Source of the DNA: Corynebacterium flavescens
Lineage (GTDB): Bacteria; Actinomycetota; Actinomycetes; Mycobacteriales; Mycobacteriaceae
Direction: 5' to 3'
DNA: 64,000 bases
NCBI RefSeq assembly: GCF_008693105.1
Contig: NZ_VXKK01000042.1
Coordinates: 186,001-250,000 of the forward strand
Shown: positions 44,258 to 53,015 of the stretch, piece after piece
Numbering within the stretch: position 1 is the first letter of the stretch
How the letters are laid out: the number at the start of each line of letters is the position of its first letter
The notes under the pieces: generated by a model
Told to the model about the DNA's origin: nothing
Database searches by the model: none
The model's input: only the letters and a program-made list of their open reading frames with translations
Made by a program: the position numbers and the translations under genes

Positions 44258-45559
44258 GGCCTTAACCTGCCAGCCTCCGGCTTGCCAGGCATCTATGTCG
44301 AGCACGTTGCGCCCGTCGATGAGGTAGGGGCGCGAGACTAGTGCTGCGGTGGCGGCGGGGTCAAGGTCCCGGAACTCTTGCCACTCGGTGGCCAGGATGA
44401 CAAGCTCGGCTTCCGTGAGTGCCGCTCGGGCTGACTCCGCGTAGTCGAGCGTGGGGAATATCTTCTTGGCATTGTCCATGCCCTGCGGGTCATAAACACT
44501 TACTGCCGCGCCAGCCAGCGAGAGCGAGCCTGCTACCGACAGTGCGGGCGAGTCCCGCACATCATCGGAGTTGGGTTTGAAGGCGCAGCCTAGGACGGTC
44601 ACGCGGCGCCCCAGCAGGGAACCACCGAAAGCTGCCTTGGCCATATCAACGCAACGATCTCGGCGCCGCATGTTGATGGCATCCACCTCCCGCAGGAAGG
44701 TCAGAGCTTGGTCGGCGCCGAGTTCTCCCGCCCGAGCCATGAAGGCACGAATGTCTTTGGGAAGACAGCCGCCACCGAAGCCCAGCCCGGCCCCCAAGAA
44801 CTTAGAGCCAATGCGATCATCGATACCAATGGCCTTGGCCAAGGGAACCACGTCCGCCCCGGCGATTTCACAGATCTCGGATACGGCGTTGATGAAGGAG
44901 ATTTTGGTGGCCAAGAAGGCATTTGCCGCGACCTTGACCAGCTCTGCGGTCTGCAGGTCGCAGACGAGCAAGGGCGTACCTTGGGACAAGGGCTGGGCAT
45001 ATATCTCGCGGGCGATAGCTTCTACATCTGTCGTGCCGGCATGCCCCACGACGATGCGGTCCGGACTGATGGTGTCTTTGACCGCAAAACCCTCGCGTAG
45101 GAACTCCGGATTCCACACAATCTCCACACTGGCACCGGGCGCGACAAGCTCATTGGCCATGTCTTGGAGGTGTGCTGCTGTGCCCACTGGCACGGTGGAC
45201 TTGCCAAAAATCGTGTTCTTTCCGCGCAGCTGGGGCACCAATTCGGTGATGACGTCCTCAACGTGGCTGAGATCCGCCGCGTAGGAGCCACGCTTCTGCG
45301 GGGTGCCGACCGCCAGGAAATGTACGCTGGCAAAGGCAGCTGCCTCGGCATAGTCGGTGCTGAAACTCAGGCGCTGAGCCGCGATATTACGCTCCAGGAC
45401 GGCCGGAAGTCCCGGTTCAAAGAAGGGAACCTCCCCACGGGCTAGGGACGCGATCTTGTGCTTGTCGACGTCCACCCCCATGACCGTGTGCCCCAACTCA
45501 GCCATGCAGGCCGCGTGTGTAGCTCCGAGATAACCCGTCCCAATAACCGTCATGTGCAT
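44240..45559 (-). CDS. UDP-glucose 6-dehydrogenase
   Basis: 439 residues. N-terminal Rossmann fold MTVIGTGYLGATHAACMAELGH, the central KSTVPVGTA and NPEFLREGFAV blocks, and catalytic Cys265 in GFGGGCLPKDIRAF. The C-terminal part ends with VLGCAFKPNSDDVRDSPAL. It oxidises UDP-glucose twice to UDP-glucuronate, a precursor for surface polysaccharides. It is 42 bases downstream of dcd on the same strand and may share its transcript. Confidence 0.93.
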   Translation of the reverse strand: MHMTVIGTGYLGATHAACMAELGHTVMGVDVDKHKIASLARGEVPFFEPGLPAVLERNIAAQRLSFSTDYAEAAAFASVHFLAVGTPQKRGSYAADLSHVEDVITELVPQLRGKNTIFGKSTVPVGTAAHLQDMANELVAPGASVEIVWNPEFLREGFAVKDTISPDRIVVGHAGTTDVEAIAREIYAQPLSQGTPLLVCDLQTAELVKVAANAFLATKISFINAVSEICEIAGADVVPLAKAIGIDDRIGSKFLGAGLGFGGGCLPKDIRAFMARAGELGADQALTFLREVDAINMRRRDRCVDMAKAAFGGSLLGRRVTVLGCAFKPNSDDVRDSPALSVAGSLSLAGAAVSVYDPQGMDNAKKIFPTLDYAESARAALTEAELVILATEWQEFRDLDPAATAALVSRPYLIDGRNVLDIDAWQAGGWQVKALGRSL

Positions 45560-45601
45560 GAAGACTCATCCTAGGCGGCGTTGTTGAACGCGGGATTAAA
45601 G

Positions 45602-46165
45602 CTAGCGAAAGTTCAGGTAAGACTTCGAGGGCGTTGGCCCGCGCTGGCCCTGATACTTCGAGCCCAGGGCACCGCTGCCATAGGGATTCTCCGCGGGTGA
45701 GGACATTTGGAAGATGGCCAGCTGTCCCACCTTCATCCCCGGCCACAGGGTGATTGGCAGGTTAGCGGTATTGGAAAGCTCGAGGGTGATGTGACCGGAA
45801 AAGCCCGGATCAATAAACCCAGCGGTCGAGTGAGTGAGCAGGCCCAAGCGGCCGAGGGAGGACTTGCCCTCGAGGCGGCCGGCTAGGTTCGCGGGAAAGG
45901 AGGCCTTTTCCAAGGTGGCACCCAACACGAACTCTCCTGGGTGTAGGACGAAGGCATCCCCTTCCTCGACCTCGACCAGGCTGGTGAGTTCAGGCATCTC
46001 CAGCTTGGGGTCGATGTGCGTGTAGCGCGAGTTATTGAAAACTCGGAAGAACTTGTCTAGGCGCACGTCGATAGAAGAAGGCTGGATCAAGTCAGCATCG
46101 AAGGGATCGATGCCGAGGTCTCCGGAGGCAATGGCTGCACGAATATCACGATCTGAAAGAAGCAC
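45602..46165 (-). CDS. dcd: dCTP deaminase (possibly bifunctional dCTP deaminase/dUTPase)
   Basis: 187 residues. [62 protein letters not shown] (catalytic Glu in the last block) and [13 protein letters not shown] are Dcd motifs. Mycobacterial relatives turn dCTP into dUMP directly through both activities; the sequence is similar enough to allow this but does not prove it. Start is GTG at 46165, with TAGAAT ending 7 bases upstream, so the mRNA is probably leaderless. Confidence 0.94.
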   Translation of the reverse strand: MLLSDRDIRAAIASGDLGIDPFDADLIQPSSIDVRLDKFFRVFNNSRYTHIDPKLEMPELTSLVEVEEGDAFVLHPGEFVLGATLEKASFPANLAGRLEGKSSLGRLGLLTHSTAGFIDPGFSGHITLELSNTANLPITLWPGMKVGQLAIFQMSSPAENPYGSGALGSKYQGQRGPTPSKSYLNFR

Positions 46166-46171
46166 GCCTAG

Positions 46172-46177
46172 ATTCTA
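46172..46177 (-). promoter_or_regulatory. -10 box, leaderless start of dcd
   Basis: TAGAAT on the minus strand, 6 bases, then GTG. No ribosome binding site lies between. Confidence 0.6.
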
Positions 46178-46226
46178 CGCGGTGCCACAAACGCGAGCCG
46201 TTTAACATCGCCAAGTTGTCGGGTGC

Positions 46227-46232
46227 TAGAGT
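46227..46232 (+). promoter_or_regulatory. Probable -10 box of the tRNA-Gly promoter
   Basis: TAGAGT, 26 bases before the tRNA. A TTAACA at 46202-46207 could be the -35 box with a long 19-base spacer. Confidence 0.4.
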
Positions 46233-46258
46233 TATCCCAGCGCTGTAAAAGGCGCAGT

Positions 46259-46332
46259 GCCGACGTAGTTTAATGGTAGAACTGCAGCTTCCCAAGCTGC
46301 TGGCGCGGGTTCGATTCCCGTCGTCGGCTCCA
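46259..46332 (+). tRNA. tRNA-Gly (anticodon CCC)
   Basis: The acceptor stem GCCGACG pairs with CGTCGGC. The anticodon arm GCAGC-TTCCCAA-GCTGC gives anticodon CCC, reading GGG glycine codons. The T arm contains GGGTTCGATTCCCG. Discriminator T and an encoded CCA end the gene, followed by a run of six T as terminator. It converges with the response regulator gene. Confidence 0.95.
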
Positions 46333-46340
46333 AATTTTTT

Positions 46341-47024
46341 CTAGACCACGCCGTGCTCGTAGGCGAATACCACGACCTGGGCGCGGTCGCGCAGGGAGAG
46401 CTTCTGCAGGATCTTGCGCACATGGGACTTGACGGTTTCCTCGGAGATGAAGAGCTCTGCGGCGATTTCTGCGTTGGAGCGCCCGGTGGCTATTTGTTCC
46501 ATGACCTCGCGCTCGCGGGGCGTTAGCGCGCTCAAGGCGCGGGCGGCGGCACGCTCCGTGCGGGAATGTGTGCGCGAGTTTCGTGATACGGCGTCCTTGA
46601 TGAGGCGCTTGGTCACCGTGGGAGCCAAGAGCGCCTCGCCGGAGACCGAGAGGCGGACTGCGCGAGCCAATTCCTCGGCAGGGGCATCTTTGAGCAGGAA
46701 GCCCGAGCAGCCGATTCGCAGGGCCTCGTAGACATAATCATCGAGGTCGAAGGTAGTCAGCATGATGATTCGCGGGGCCTTGTCCAAGCCATAGTGCAGG
46801 ATGCGGCGTGCCGCCTCCAGGCCGTCCATGATGGGCATACGGACGTCCATGAATACGACGTCGGGAAGCAGGCGGGTGACGAGCTGGACTGCCTGCGCGC
46901 CATCGGCGGCATCGCCCACGACGGTGATGCCCTCCTGGGCGTTGAGCAGGGCTGCGAATCCCTGCCTGACCATGGCCTGATCATCGACGACGACCACGGT
47001 GATGGGTGAAGTGCGCGATTCCAT
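46341..47024 (-). CDS. NarL/LuxR-family response regulator
   Basis: 227 residues. Receiver domain 1-125 with Asp60 as phosphorylation site (DVVFMDVRMP) and the acidic pair VVDDQ. The C-terminal LuxR helix-turn-helix reads LTPREREVMEQIATGRSNAEIAAELFISEETVKSHVRKIL. It pairs with the histidine kinase 10 bases upstream on the same strand. The ATG at 47024 is correct because the long upstream extension is a shadow of the kinase gene. The target genes are unknown. Confidence 0.93.
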   Translation of the reverse strand: MESRTSPITVVVVDDQAMVRQGFAALLNAQEGITVVGDAADGAQAVQLVTRLLPDVVFMDVRMPIMDGLEAARRILHYGLDKAPRIIMLTTFDLDDYVYEALRIGCSGFLLKDAPAEELARAVRLSVSGEALLAPTVTKRLIKDAVSRNSRTHSRTERAAARALSALTPREREVMEQIATGRSNAEIAAELFISEETVKSHVRKILQKLSLRDRAQVVVFAYEHGVV

Positions 47025-47034
47025 AATTCCCAAC

Positions 47035-48225
47035 CTACCTGGCGTTAAGGGGGATCTCGGCGGCGACGCTGAAGCCGCCATCAGCGGCCGGCAGGGCGCT
47101 GAATGCTCCGCCCACGGTGCGCACGCGGGCTGACATTCCCTCAATGCCGGAGCCGCCGCCATGCTCAGGAGGGCGAAGGGAACCTGCTGCGGCCGGGCCG
47201 TTATCGACCTTGAGCTGCGCCCAATTCTTCCCTTCATGCTGCGTGCCGTGCAGTGCGACGAGGACCTTTGCCCCGGGGGCGTGGCGCGAGGCATTGGAGA
47301 GGCACTCCTGAAGTACGCGCTGCAAGACCACCCCGGCGGTCTCGTTGATGTGGGCTACATCGGCGTCGATAACCCAGCTGATGTCCATCCCGGCGCGGCG
47401 GGCGGCGGCTAGCGTCGGTTCGATCTGATCCGCGCCCACCGGGGTCATTGCGCCCTCCTCCGCGTCGCTGCGCAGCACGCCGAGCAGCTCACGGACCTGG
47501 TTGAGCGCCTCGCGGGCGGTGGAGGAAAGGGAATCGAACTCCGCGTGGATGGCCGGGGTCACTCCCTGCAGGCGGTAGGGCGCGGACTGCGCCTGGACCA
47601 CGATCATCGACATCTGGTGGGCAACCACGTCGTGGAGATCGCGGCTGAGCCGGTTGCGTTCCTCGGCCATGACGCGCAACTGGGATTCCTCGCTCGCCCG
47701 GCTGGACTCGAGGCGCAAACTCGCGCGCGAGGCCAGCAGCCAGCGCAGCAGGAGGAAGAATATGGACCAGACAATCACGCCGACTACCCAGCCGGCGCGG
47801 ACTTCTGCAGGGTTGAAGGCCATCAGCGCCGTCGAGCCGAGCACCGCAGCCACGGCGACCTTATCCGAGGCCTTGACTATCGCGACGCCAAGGGTAAAGG
47901 CCAGCGCCAAGTGAAAGGCAACCGGCCATCCCAGGGCAAAGTCGGGGTTGTCGCGGAAAGGCACACATACTAGGCAGCTTAGGGCAACGAATGCCCAGGA
48001 GCGCCCGGGCCAGCGCAGCGCGGTGAGAACCGGCCAGGTCCCCGTCGCCGCCAGCAGCGGAATTATCGCCAGGTGAATGTTGTGGGAGACAAGGGTGTGG
48101 GTCTGAAAGGAGGTAGGCCAGGCCACCGCGTAGAGGGCGACGGCAGTGCTCAGGAGCAGGATCGTAGTGGCGTTGAAGCGGAATCCATCTCTGAGCTTGA
48201 TAAAAAGACTATCTGTGGGGGCCAT
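47035..48225 (-). CDS. Sensor histidine kinase (NarL-partner type)
   Basis: 396 residues. The first 160 form about five membrane helices with short loops, so the sensing part lies in or at the membrane. The dimerisation/phosphoacceptor region has LSRDLHDVVAHQMSMI with His198, the HisKA_3 pattern. The ATPase domain is short, with LQECLSNASRHAPGAKV and GGSGIEGMSARVRTVGG. It phosphorylates the downstream regulator. Its ATG is preceded by TAGAGT at 7 bases and no ribosome binding site, so it is probably leaderless. Confidence 0.92.
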   Translation of the reverse strand: MAPTDSLFIKLRDGFRFNATTILLLSTAVALYAVAWPTSFQTHTLVSHNIHLAIIPLLAATGTWPVLTALRWPGRSWAFVALSCLVCVPFRDNPDFALGWPVAFHLALAFTLGVAIVKASDKVAVAAVLGSTALMAFNPAEVRAGWVVGVIVWSIFFLLLRWLLASRASLRLESSRASEESQLRVMAEERNRLSRDLHDVVAHQMSMIVVQAQSAPYRLQGVTPAIHAEFDSLSSTAREALNQVRELLGVLRSDAEEGAMTPVGADQIEPTLAAARRAGMDISWVIDADVAHINETAGVVLQRVLQECLSNASRHAPGAKVLVALHGTQHEGKNWAQLKVDNGPAAAGSLRPPEHGGGSGIEGMSARVRTVGGAFSALPAADGGFSVAAEIPLNAR

Positions 48226-48232
48226 GGGTCTC

Positions 48233-48238
48233 ACTCTA
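48233..48238 (-). promoter_or_regulatory. -10 box, leaderless start of the histidine kinase
   Basis: TAGAGT on the minus strand, 7 bases before ATG 48225. Confidence 0.5.
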
Positions 48239-48258
48239 GTAAGCAAGCGCCGTAGATA

Positions 48259-48278
48259 AATCCCTCCTGAGAGGGATT
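48259..48278. promoter_or_regulatory. Perfect inverted repeat between kinase and phospholipase genes
   Basis: AATCCCTC-CTGA-GAGGGATT, an 8-bp perfect stem with a 4-base centre. It lies 21 bases upstream of the kinase -10 box and 35 bases upstream of the phospholipase ATG. It may be an operator, perhaps of the adjacent response regulator. Confidence 0.45.
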
Positions 48279-48313
48279 CTCACGGAGGGTTGTCGCTCTT
48301 AGGTTCCTGGTCC

Positions 48314-48823
48314 ATGTTCGGATTTCAGAAGCTTAGTTCTCTTTTCATCGCTGCAGGCCTAGTCCTAGGGTTGCAGGCTCCTGCGGCTAACGCAGTTGCA
48401 CCAACCGGCGAGGCGGTCACCGTCGCTGCAGCCTTGGCAGCCGGTAGCACCAGCATCGAGTTCTCCCCGCAGCTGGTGGCGCAGCTGGGTTACCGGCCCA
48501 CCAGCGGGGCGGGTCTGCCCGAGAACCCCACGGGATCGTGCTCCTCCCCAGTGGCACTGCCCGCCTCCTTCGAGCCCGCCTGCCGCGTGCACGATTTGGG
48601 CTACGACCTGCTGCGGGTGGCCCACCGCAACGGCGAGTACATCCCCCAGGAGATTCGGCGTGACCTCGACAGCCAGCTAGAACGGCAGATGGGTAGGACG
48701 TGTCAGAGCGAGGGGTGCCGCTTCATGGCCTCGGCAGCGCACGTGGCGGTGGGGCTTAATAGCGCACGCCAAGGCTACGGTGCCCCAGTCGAGGAAAAGT
48801 GGCTGGCATGGCTGCCGTGGTGA
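48314..48823 (+). CDS. Secreted prokaryotic phospholipase A2
   Basis: 169 residues. A signal peptide (KLSSLFIAAGLVLGLQAPAANA) ends at Ala-Asn-Ala, giving a mature enzyme of about 140 residues. The mature part has the phospholipase A2 core ACRVHDLGYDLLRV, in which His-Asp is the catalytic dyad, and three further Cys for disulfides. Such enzymes cleave the sn-2 acyl chain of phospholipids outside the cell. ATG 48314 is a choice; a TTG at 48290 would add 8 residues but leaves no space for the GGAGG site. The next gene overlaps its 3' end. Confidence 0.85.
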   Translation: MFGFQKLSSLFIAAGLVLGLQAPAANAVAPTGEAVTVAAALAAGSTSIEFSPQLVAQLGYRPTSGAGLPENPTGSCSSPVALPASFEPACRVHDLGYDLLRVAHRNGEYIPQEIRRDLDSQLERQMGRTCQSEGCRFMASAAHVAVGLNSARQGYGAPVEEKWLAWLPW

Positions 48824-49581
48824 GGAGAGTCCTCTGCGCCTTGATACTTCTAGCCGTGATTCTTCCCGTTTATGCCTGGTACGGCTTCGAAACCTCCCCG
48901 CGTGACGTACTCACAGAGCCCAGCTCCGAGGGAGCGCTTCGAATCTTTGGGGACTACCCGCGAGTAGATCCCGATGTAGCTGCCAGGGAGACCGTCGACG
49001 CGCTGGTCAAGGCAGGCGGTTTGGATATGAAAGTGCTCTTCGTCGCCCTTCCCACAGGTTCGGGCTGGGTGGACCCGGCGCAGGTCGAGGCCATAGAGGA
49101 CTGGGCAGGCAACGATGTCGCGTCGGTGTCGGTGCGCTATGCCCGTGTTCCCTCCGCTGTCGCCTTTACGCTGCGTCCGGGTTTGGCCACGGAATCGGCG
49201 CAGGCGCTTTTCAGGGAGCTTTCCTCCCGTCTAGCGGCGCGGGATCCTGAGCATCTGCCTGCAGTGGTGGTCTATGGTCAAAGCCTCGGGGCCAAAGCTG
49301 GGGTAGCGGCACTCGCAACCTCCACTCTGCCGGTATCCGCGCAACTGTGGCAGGGCAGACCCGGAGCACTCCGCCACCGCGAAACTGGACCCTGCGTGGT
49401 CGATATCAGCAATCGCGATGATCCTGTAGCTCAGTTGAGTTGGGATCTCGTCCGGCATCCCGTCCGAGCTATCCGCGTGTTGAATGCGCTGCCGGGTTCC
49501 TCCTCAGCAGCGCCGGGCACCGCGCATTCTTATCGTCCTGTACTTCCCCCGTCGCAGTGCCTAGGCGGTGTTAAGGCCTAG
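48799..49581 (+). CDS. Alpha/beta hydrolase, Abhydrolase_9-like, with N-terminal anchor
   Basis: 260 residues. Residues 8-26 are one hydrophobic helix. FVALPTGSGWVDPAQVEAIEDW, SVRYARVPSAVAFTL, VVYGQSLGAKAG (nucleophile Ser) and ISNRDDPVAQL (acid) follow the Abhydrolase_9 pattern. Usual members have several membrane helices and are twice as long, so this is a short form. It overlaps the phospholipase gene by 25 bases, and the two may act on envelope lipids together. Its 3' end overlaps the VanW gene by 4 bases. Confidence 0.75.
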   Translation: MAGMAAVVRRVLCALILLAVILPVYAWYGFETSPRDVLTEPSSEGALRIFGDYPRVDPDVAARETVDALVKAGGLDMKVLFVALPTGSGWVDPAQVEAIEDWAGNDVASVSVRYARVPSAVAFTLRPGLATESAQALFRELSSRLAARDPEHLPAVVVYGQSLGAKAGVAALATSTLPVSAQLWQGRPGALRHRETGPCVVDISNRDDPVAQLSWDLVRHPVRAIRVLNALPGSSSAAPGTAHSYRPVLPPSQCLGGVKA

Positions 49582-51263
49582 CCGCAACGGACGATGGGCT
49601 GCGGATCGTAGACGGTGGTGTTGGTCTCGCGGGAGATTTCACGCCCGGAGAGATCCCGGATGATGCGGGTATCAGAGGTGGTGAATCCGGGGGCGCCGCT
49701 AGAGGGCGAACAATCCTTCGTCACGGACATGACCTTGGGCTCGGTATTTGCCCAGCGCCCGTTGTTGATGGACTCAACCTCGACGGTCTTTACTCCCTTG
49801 AAACGCACGGTGATGTTTCCGCCCCCGAAGCTGGTTTCAATGCGCACCGGGTAGTTCGAGGTGTTCTTGAACTGCAGGTCGATGGCGCCCTCGTAGACCG
49901 TGGCCTCACGGCCGGCCGGGTAGCGAGAGATGTAATAGGAGTGCGGGGTGTGCGTCACGTCCTGCATGCCCGCGAAGTAGGAGGCGTTGTACAAGGTAGT
50001 GGCGAATTGGGAGATGCCGCCACCGACGGCGTTGCCCGCGTGTCCGTCGATGATGATGCCGGATTCCACGTAGCCTTGCGCGGTTCCGCGCGGGCCGGTG
50101 AAGCCATTGAGGGAGAAGGTCTCGCCGGGGTTGACCACAGCGCCGTTGACCTTCTCGGCCACGAGGCGGATGTTCTCGCCGGAGGGGCCGGAGAAACCGC
50201 CGGTGCTGAACTCGCCGATGGTCTGATCGAAGGTGGATTTTTCCGCATCCTCCGTGGTGAACTCCGCCGGGTCGGGGCGGTAGTCGGCGTCCCAGGTGCG
50301 GTCGTCGCCGCGCACGCGCTTATCAAGCTCGTGCAGGGTCTTGTCCCAGTCAATGACCTCGCCGTCCTTGGAAGGCGTGACGCTCTTCGAATCGCCGGCA
50401 AAGGAGACCTTGGCGTTGACGCCTGGCACGTCGGCGCCGTTCATGCGCTCGGTGAAAAGCTCGCGGGCGCGCTCGCGATCGACCACGAGACCCAGCTTGC
50501 CGTCCTTGGCCTCGATGGAGACGAATTGGGAGATCTCCGGCTTATTCAGCACTCCAGTGACGTCGTTTTTGCCGTGGATGGTCAGCGGGTTATCCAGTGC
50601 CTTGGCGGCCTCGCCGGTGCGCATCGCTTCAATAGCGACGTCGTTAATAGCGGGTTCTACCTCCACCGGGTCCACCGTAACGCCGGCTGGGTCGAGCCAG
50701 TCTGCGGCGACCTTTTCTTGCAAGTTCTGCTCATCCACCGTTTGCCCGAGGATGGGGGCGGTGACCTTGAGCTCGCCGTTGTTGAGCTCCAGGTTGCCGT
50801 CGGTCGGCGCGGTGCTCAAGCCCTCGCGCACGTGCTGCAGGGAGGAGTTCAGCGCGGCCTGGTCCACGTCGACGGTGACGGGGATTTCCTGCGGCGCTTC
50901 AAAGAAGCTATACAGGCGCGTGAAGGGGTTATAGGAGGCATCATCGATGGCATCCACGGCGGCCTGGAAGTTGAGCACCAGGCCTGAGTCCGCCGGCAGT
51001 AGCTCGGTCGAGAGATCGCCAGAGCGCACGGTCACGGGCTTGTTTTCCACCCCACCGAGCTCGGTGGCGAGCTTGTCGACGGCCGCCGTGCGTTCCATGT
51101 TCGAGATATCAACGCCGCCCACCGAGGTGGCACGGGGAACCTTGCCCTGATTGGTGGCAACGTCCCAGATATAAACAACGGCCGCGATCAGCACAAGTCC
51201 GGCCAGCACGCCGGCAGCTACCAGCCAGGCCTTATTGCTACGTTTAGCTAGATGCTTTTCCAC
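49578..51263 (-). CDS. VanW-family protein with peptidoglycan-binding-like domains
   Basis: 561 residues. Cytoplasmic tail, one helix (AWLVAAGVLAGLVLIAAVVYIW), then two repeated alpha/beta modules (residues 45-310, VGGVDISNMERTAAVDKLA) of the type often preceding L,D-transpeptidase or VanW domains. The C-terminal VanW domain shows NGFTGPRGTAQGYVESGIIIDGHAGNAVGGGISQFATTLYNASYFAGM, the family hallmark. The protein probably sits at the outer face of the membrane and touches peptidoglycan; activity is not known. Confidence 0.88.
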   Translation of the reverse strand: MEKHLAKRSNKAWLVAAGVLAGLVLIAAVVYIWDVATNQGKVPRATSVGGVDISNMERTAAVDKLATELGGVENKPVTVRSGDLSTELLPADSGLVLNFQAAVDAIDDASYNPFTRLYSFFEAPQEIPVTVDVDQAALNSSLQHVREGLSTAPTDGNLELNNGELKVTAPILGQTVDEQNLQEKVAADWLDPAGVTVDPVEVEPAINDVAIEAMRTGEAAKALDNPLTIHGKNDVTGVLNKPEISQFVSIEAKDGKLGLVVDRERARELFTERMNGADVPGVNAKVSFAGDSKSVTPSKDGEVIDWDKTLHELDKRVRGDDRTWDADYRPDPAEFTTEDAEKSTFDQTIGEFSTGGFSGPSGENIRLVAEKVNGAVVNPGETFSLNGFTGPRGTAQGYVESGIIIDGHAGNAVGGGISQFATTLYNASYFAGMQDVTHTPHSYYISRYPAGREATVYEGAIDLQFKNTSNYPVRIETSFGGGNITVRFKGVKTVEVESINNGRWANTEPKVMSVTKDCSPSSGAPGFTTSDTRIIRDLSGREISRETNTTVYDPQPIVRCG

Positions 51264-51296
51264 GCACTAAGACTAACGCCCTCACCGGCTCTTTTA

Positions 51297-52415
51297 CTAG
51301 TTGGGCGTGGCGGCGGCGACGCGATCGACGGCGGAGGCGAAGGTTTCGGGGTCAATAGTGCCGGAGGTGACGGCGGAATCCACGGCGTCGATAATCGCGT
51401 CAATATCCTCATCCGTGGACCACAGCGGCATGTCGGCGCCCGCGGCGATCGCTGCCACCACGGATTCCTCGATGCTCAGTGAGTTGGTGATTGACGCCAT
51501 TCCACCCAGGTCATCGGTGTAAATCACACCATTAAAGTGCAAGAAATCGCGTGCGAGTTCATAGGCGGCCGGGTTGATGGAGGCCGCAGTATGACCATCC
51601 CCTAAGCCGGGAACCTCCAGGTGCCCCATCATCAGGGCAGCTTCTGGGGCGGCGGGAACCGCCTCGGCGAAGGGGATGAACTCGTGCCCATAGAGCTGGT
51701 CGAGTGGCGGGGTTATCGCCTCGGCCACGTGGGTATCGCCCGAGGCCCGGCCGTGGCCCGGGAAGTGTTTGAATACCGCCTTGACACCCGCCGATTGCAA
51801 TCCCCGTGCGAAGGCCGCGCCATACTCGCCCGCGGCGGCGGGATCAGTAGAAAAGGAACGGTCCCCCACGACCTCGAGGCCGTTGCCATCGACGTCGAGC
51901 ACGGGCGCAAAGTCCACGTTGATGCCGTGCGCATGAAGGCTAGTGCCAATCTCAGCGCCGATGGCCTCGACCTGTTCCGGGGTGTTGTGCGCGGCCATCT
52001 CCTGCGGCGAGGGGTAGTCACCCAGGATCTCCGAGAAGCGCTGCACTCGCCCGCCCTCAAAGTCGATGGAAACCTCGAAATCGTGGCCCACCTCAGCGCG
52101 CAGGGCCGCCAGGTTCTGGCCCCCTTCACCCAGCAGCGCGGGATCCGCCCAGCTGGGGATGAAGATTCCACCCACCCCGGCGCGCAGCTTGTGCAAGGCA
52201 TCCGCGTAGTCACGGGCCGGGGGCATCAACAAGGAGGCCGCCTGCGCGCGCTGATCTTGGACGGGGGCCACTTGCGTTTCCGCAGGTGCAGAGGTCGTCA
52301 TAGTGGCCGGCCTCTGCGGTTCCTGGCTATCCGTCGCGCACGCGCTGAGGGCGCCTGCGGCGAGAAGGGAGACTACAAGGCTCGAAAGAATCGGAAGGCT
52401 ACGGCTGGAAATCAT
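51297..52415 (-). CDS. GH3 beta-N-acetylglucosaminidase-like lipoprotein (LpqI/NagZ type)
   Basis: 372 residues. Lipoprotein signal with lipobox GALSAC. A single GH3 catalytic barrel follows with GGRVQRFSEILGDYPSP, FAPVLDVDGNGLEVVGDRSFSTDP and AVFKHFPGHGRASGDTH, the NagZ signature whose loop carries the His-Asp dyad. LpqI in mycobacteria releases N-acetylglucosamine from cell-wall turnover fragments. It lies 33 bases upstream of the VanW gene on the same strand, consistent with a role in wall metabolism. Confidence 0.9.
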   Translation of the reverse strand: MISSRSLPILSSLVVSLLAAGALSACATDSQEPQRPATMTTSAPAETQVAPVQDQRAQAASLLMPPARDYADALHKLRAGVGGIFIPSWADPALLGEGGQNLAALRAEVGHDFEVSIDFEGGRVQRFSEILGDYPSPQEMAAHNTPEQVEAIGAEIGTSLHAHGINVDFAPVLDVDGNGLEVVGDRSFSTDPAAAGEYGAAFARGLQSAGVKAVFKHFPGHGRASGDTHVAEAITPPLDQLYGHEFIPFAEAVPAAPEAALMMGHLEVPGLGDGHTAASINPAAYELARDFLHFNGVIYTDDLGGMASITNSLSIEESVVAAIAAGADMPLWSTDEDIDAIIDAVDSAVTSGTIDPETFASAVDRVAAATPN

Positions 52416-52461
52416 GGCTACCAGTGTGCCTCACATCCCCCATTCGCCCCGAAACCCGGTC

Positions 52462-52467
52462 TATCAT
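52462..52467 (+). promoter_or_regulatory. -10 box, leaderless start of the UspA gene
   Basis: TATCAT, 7 bases, then ATG 52475. No ribosome binding site precedes any of the nearby starts. Confidence 0.5.
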
Positions 52468-52474
52468 GGACGCC

Positions 52475-52993
52475 ATGAGTAACGGCGAGACCATGCTGAT
52501 AGCCTATGACGGCTCCGAACGCGCGGACCGCGCCATGGAGTATGCCGCGCGGCTGCTGCGCCCCGACACGGTGGAGATACTCACCGCCTGGGAGCCAGCT
52601 GCGCGCCAAGCCGCCCGCGCGGTGGGTCGCACCGGAATGCACCCCACCATCGCGGTCCCAGAAAACGTCGAGGATGACGCCGCCTATCAAGAGGCGGTGG
52701 GCATCTGCCGCCAGGGCATCGCCGTGGCTGAGGGGTTGGGCCTGGCCGGGCGCGCGCACCTCGTGGAATCAGTCACCACCATTGCCTCCGCTATTGTTGA
52801 CGCCGCGCACGAGCTCGACGTCGACGTCATCGTCACCGGTACCCGCGCCTTGAGCGGCTTCCGCGCCTGGTGGACCAGTTCCACCGCAGAGCAGATCGTG
52901 CGTAACTCCGGGCTGCCCGTATTCATCGTCCCTCAAGATAGTGACGAAGACACAGCCACAGACTCTGACGCAGAAGAACCCGAGTATTTCTAA
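52475..52993 (+). CDS. Universal stress protein (UspA family)
   Basis: 172 residues. MLIAYDGSERADRAMEYAARLL and DVIVTGTRALSGFRAWWTSSTAEQIVRNSGLPVFIVPQ give a single UspA fold. The ATP-binding G-x2-G-x9-G-S/T pattern is altered (TGTRALSGFRAWWTSSTAEQI), so nucleotide binding is uncertain. The C-terminus is an acidic tail (DEDTATDSDAEEPEYF). An ATG at 52466 adds three residues. The -10 box position favours 52475. Confidence 0.85.
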   Translation: MSNGETMLIAYDGSERADRAMEYAARLLRPDTVEILTAWEPAARQAARAVGRTGMHPTIAVPENVEDDAAYQEAVGICRQGIAVAEGLGLAGRAHLVESVTTIASAIVDAAHELDVDVIVTGTRALSGFRAWWTSSTAEQIVRNSGLPVFIVPQDSDEDTATDSDAEEPEYF

Positions 52994-53001
52994 TTAGCTG
53001 C

Positions 53002-53007
53002 TAGTAT
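53002..53007 (+). promoter_or_regulatory. -10 box, leaderless start of the DUF2613 gene
   Basis: TAGTAT, 8 bases, then ATG 53016. Confidence 0.5.
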
Positions 53008-53015
53008 CTGGGTCT

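Noticed and set aside
47025-47294. N-terminal extension of the response regulator (317 codons in total)
   Set aside because: The extra 90 codons are a shadow of the histidine kinase gene; the receiver domain begins right after ATG 47024.
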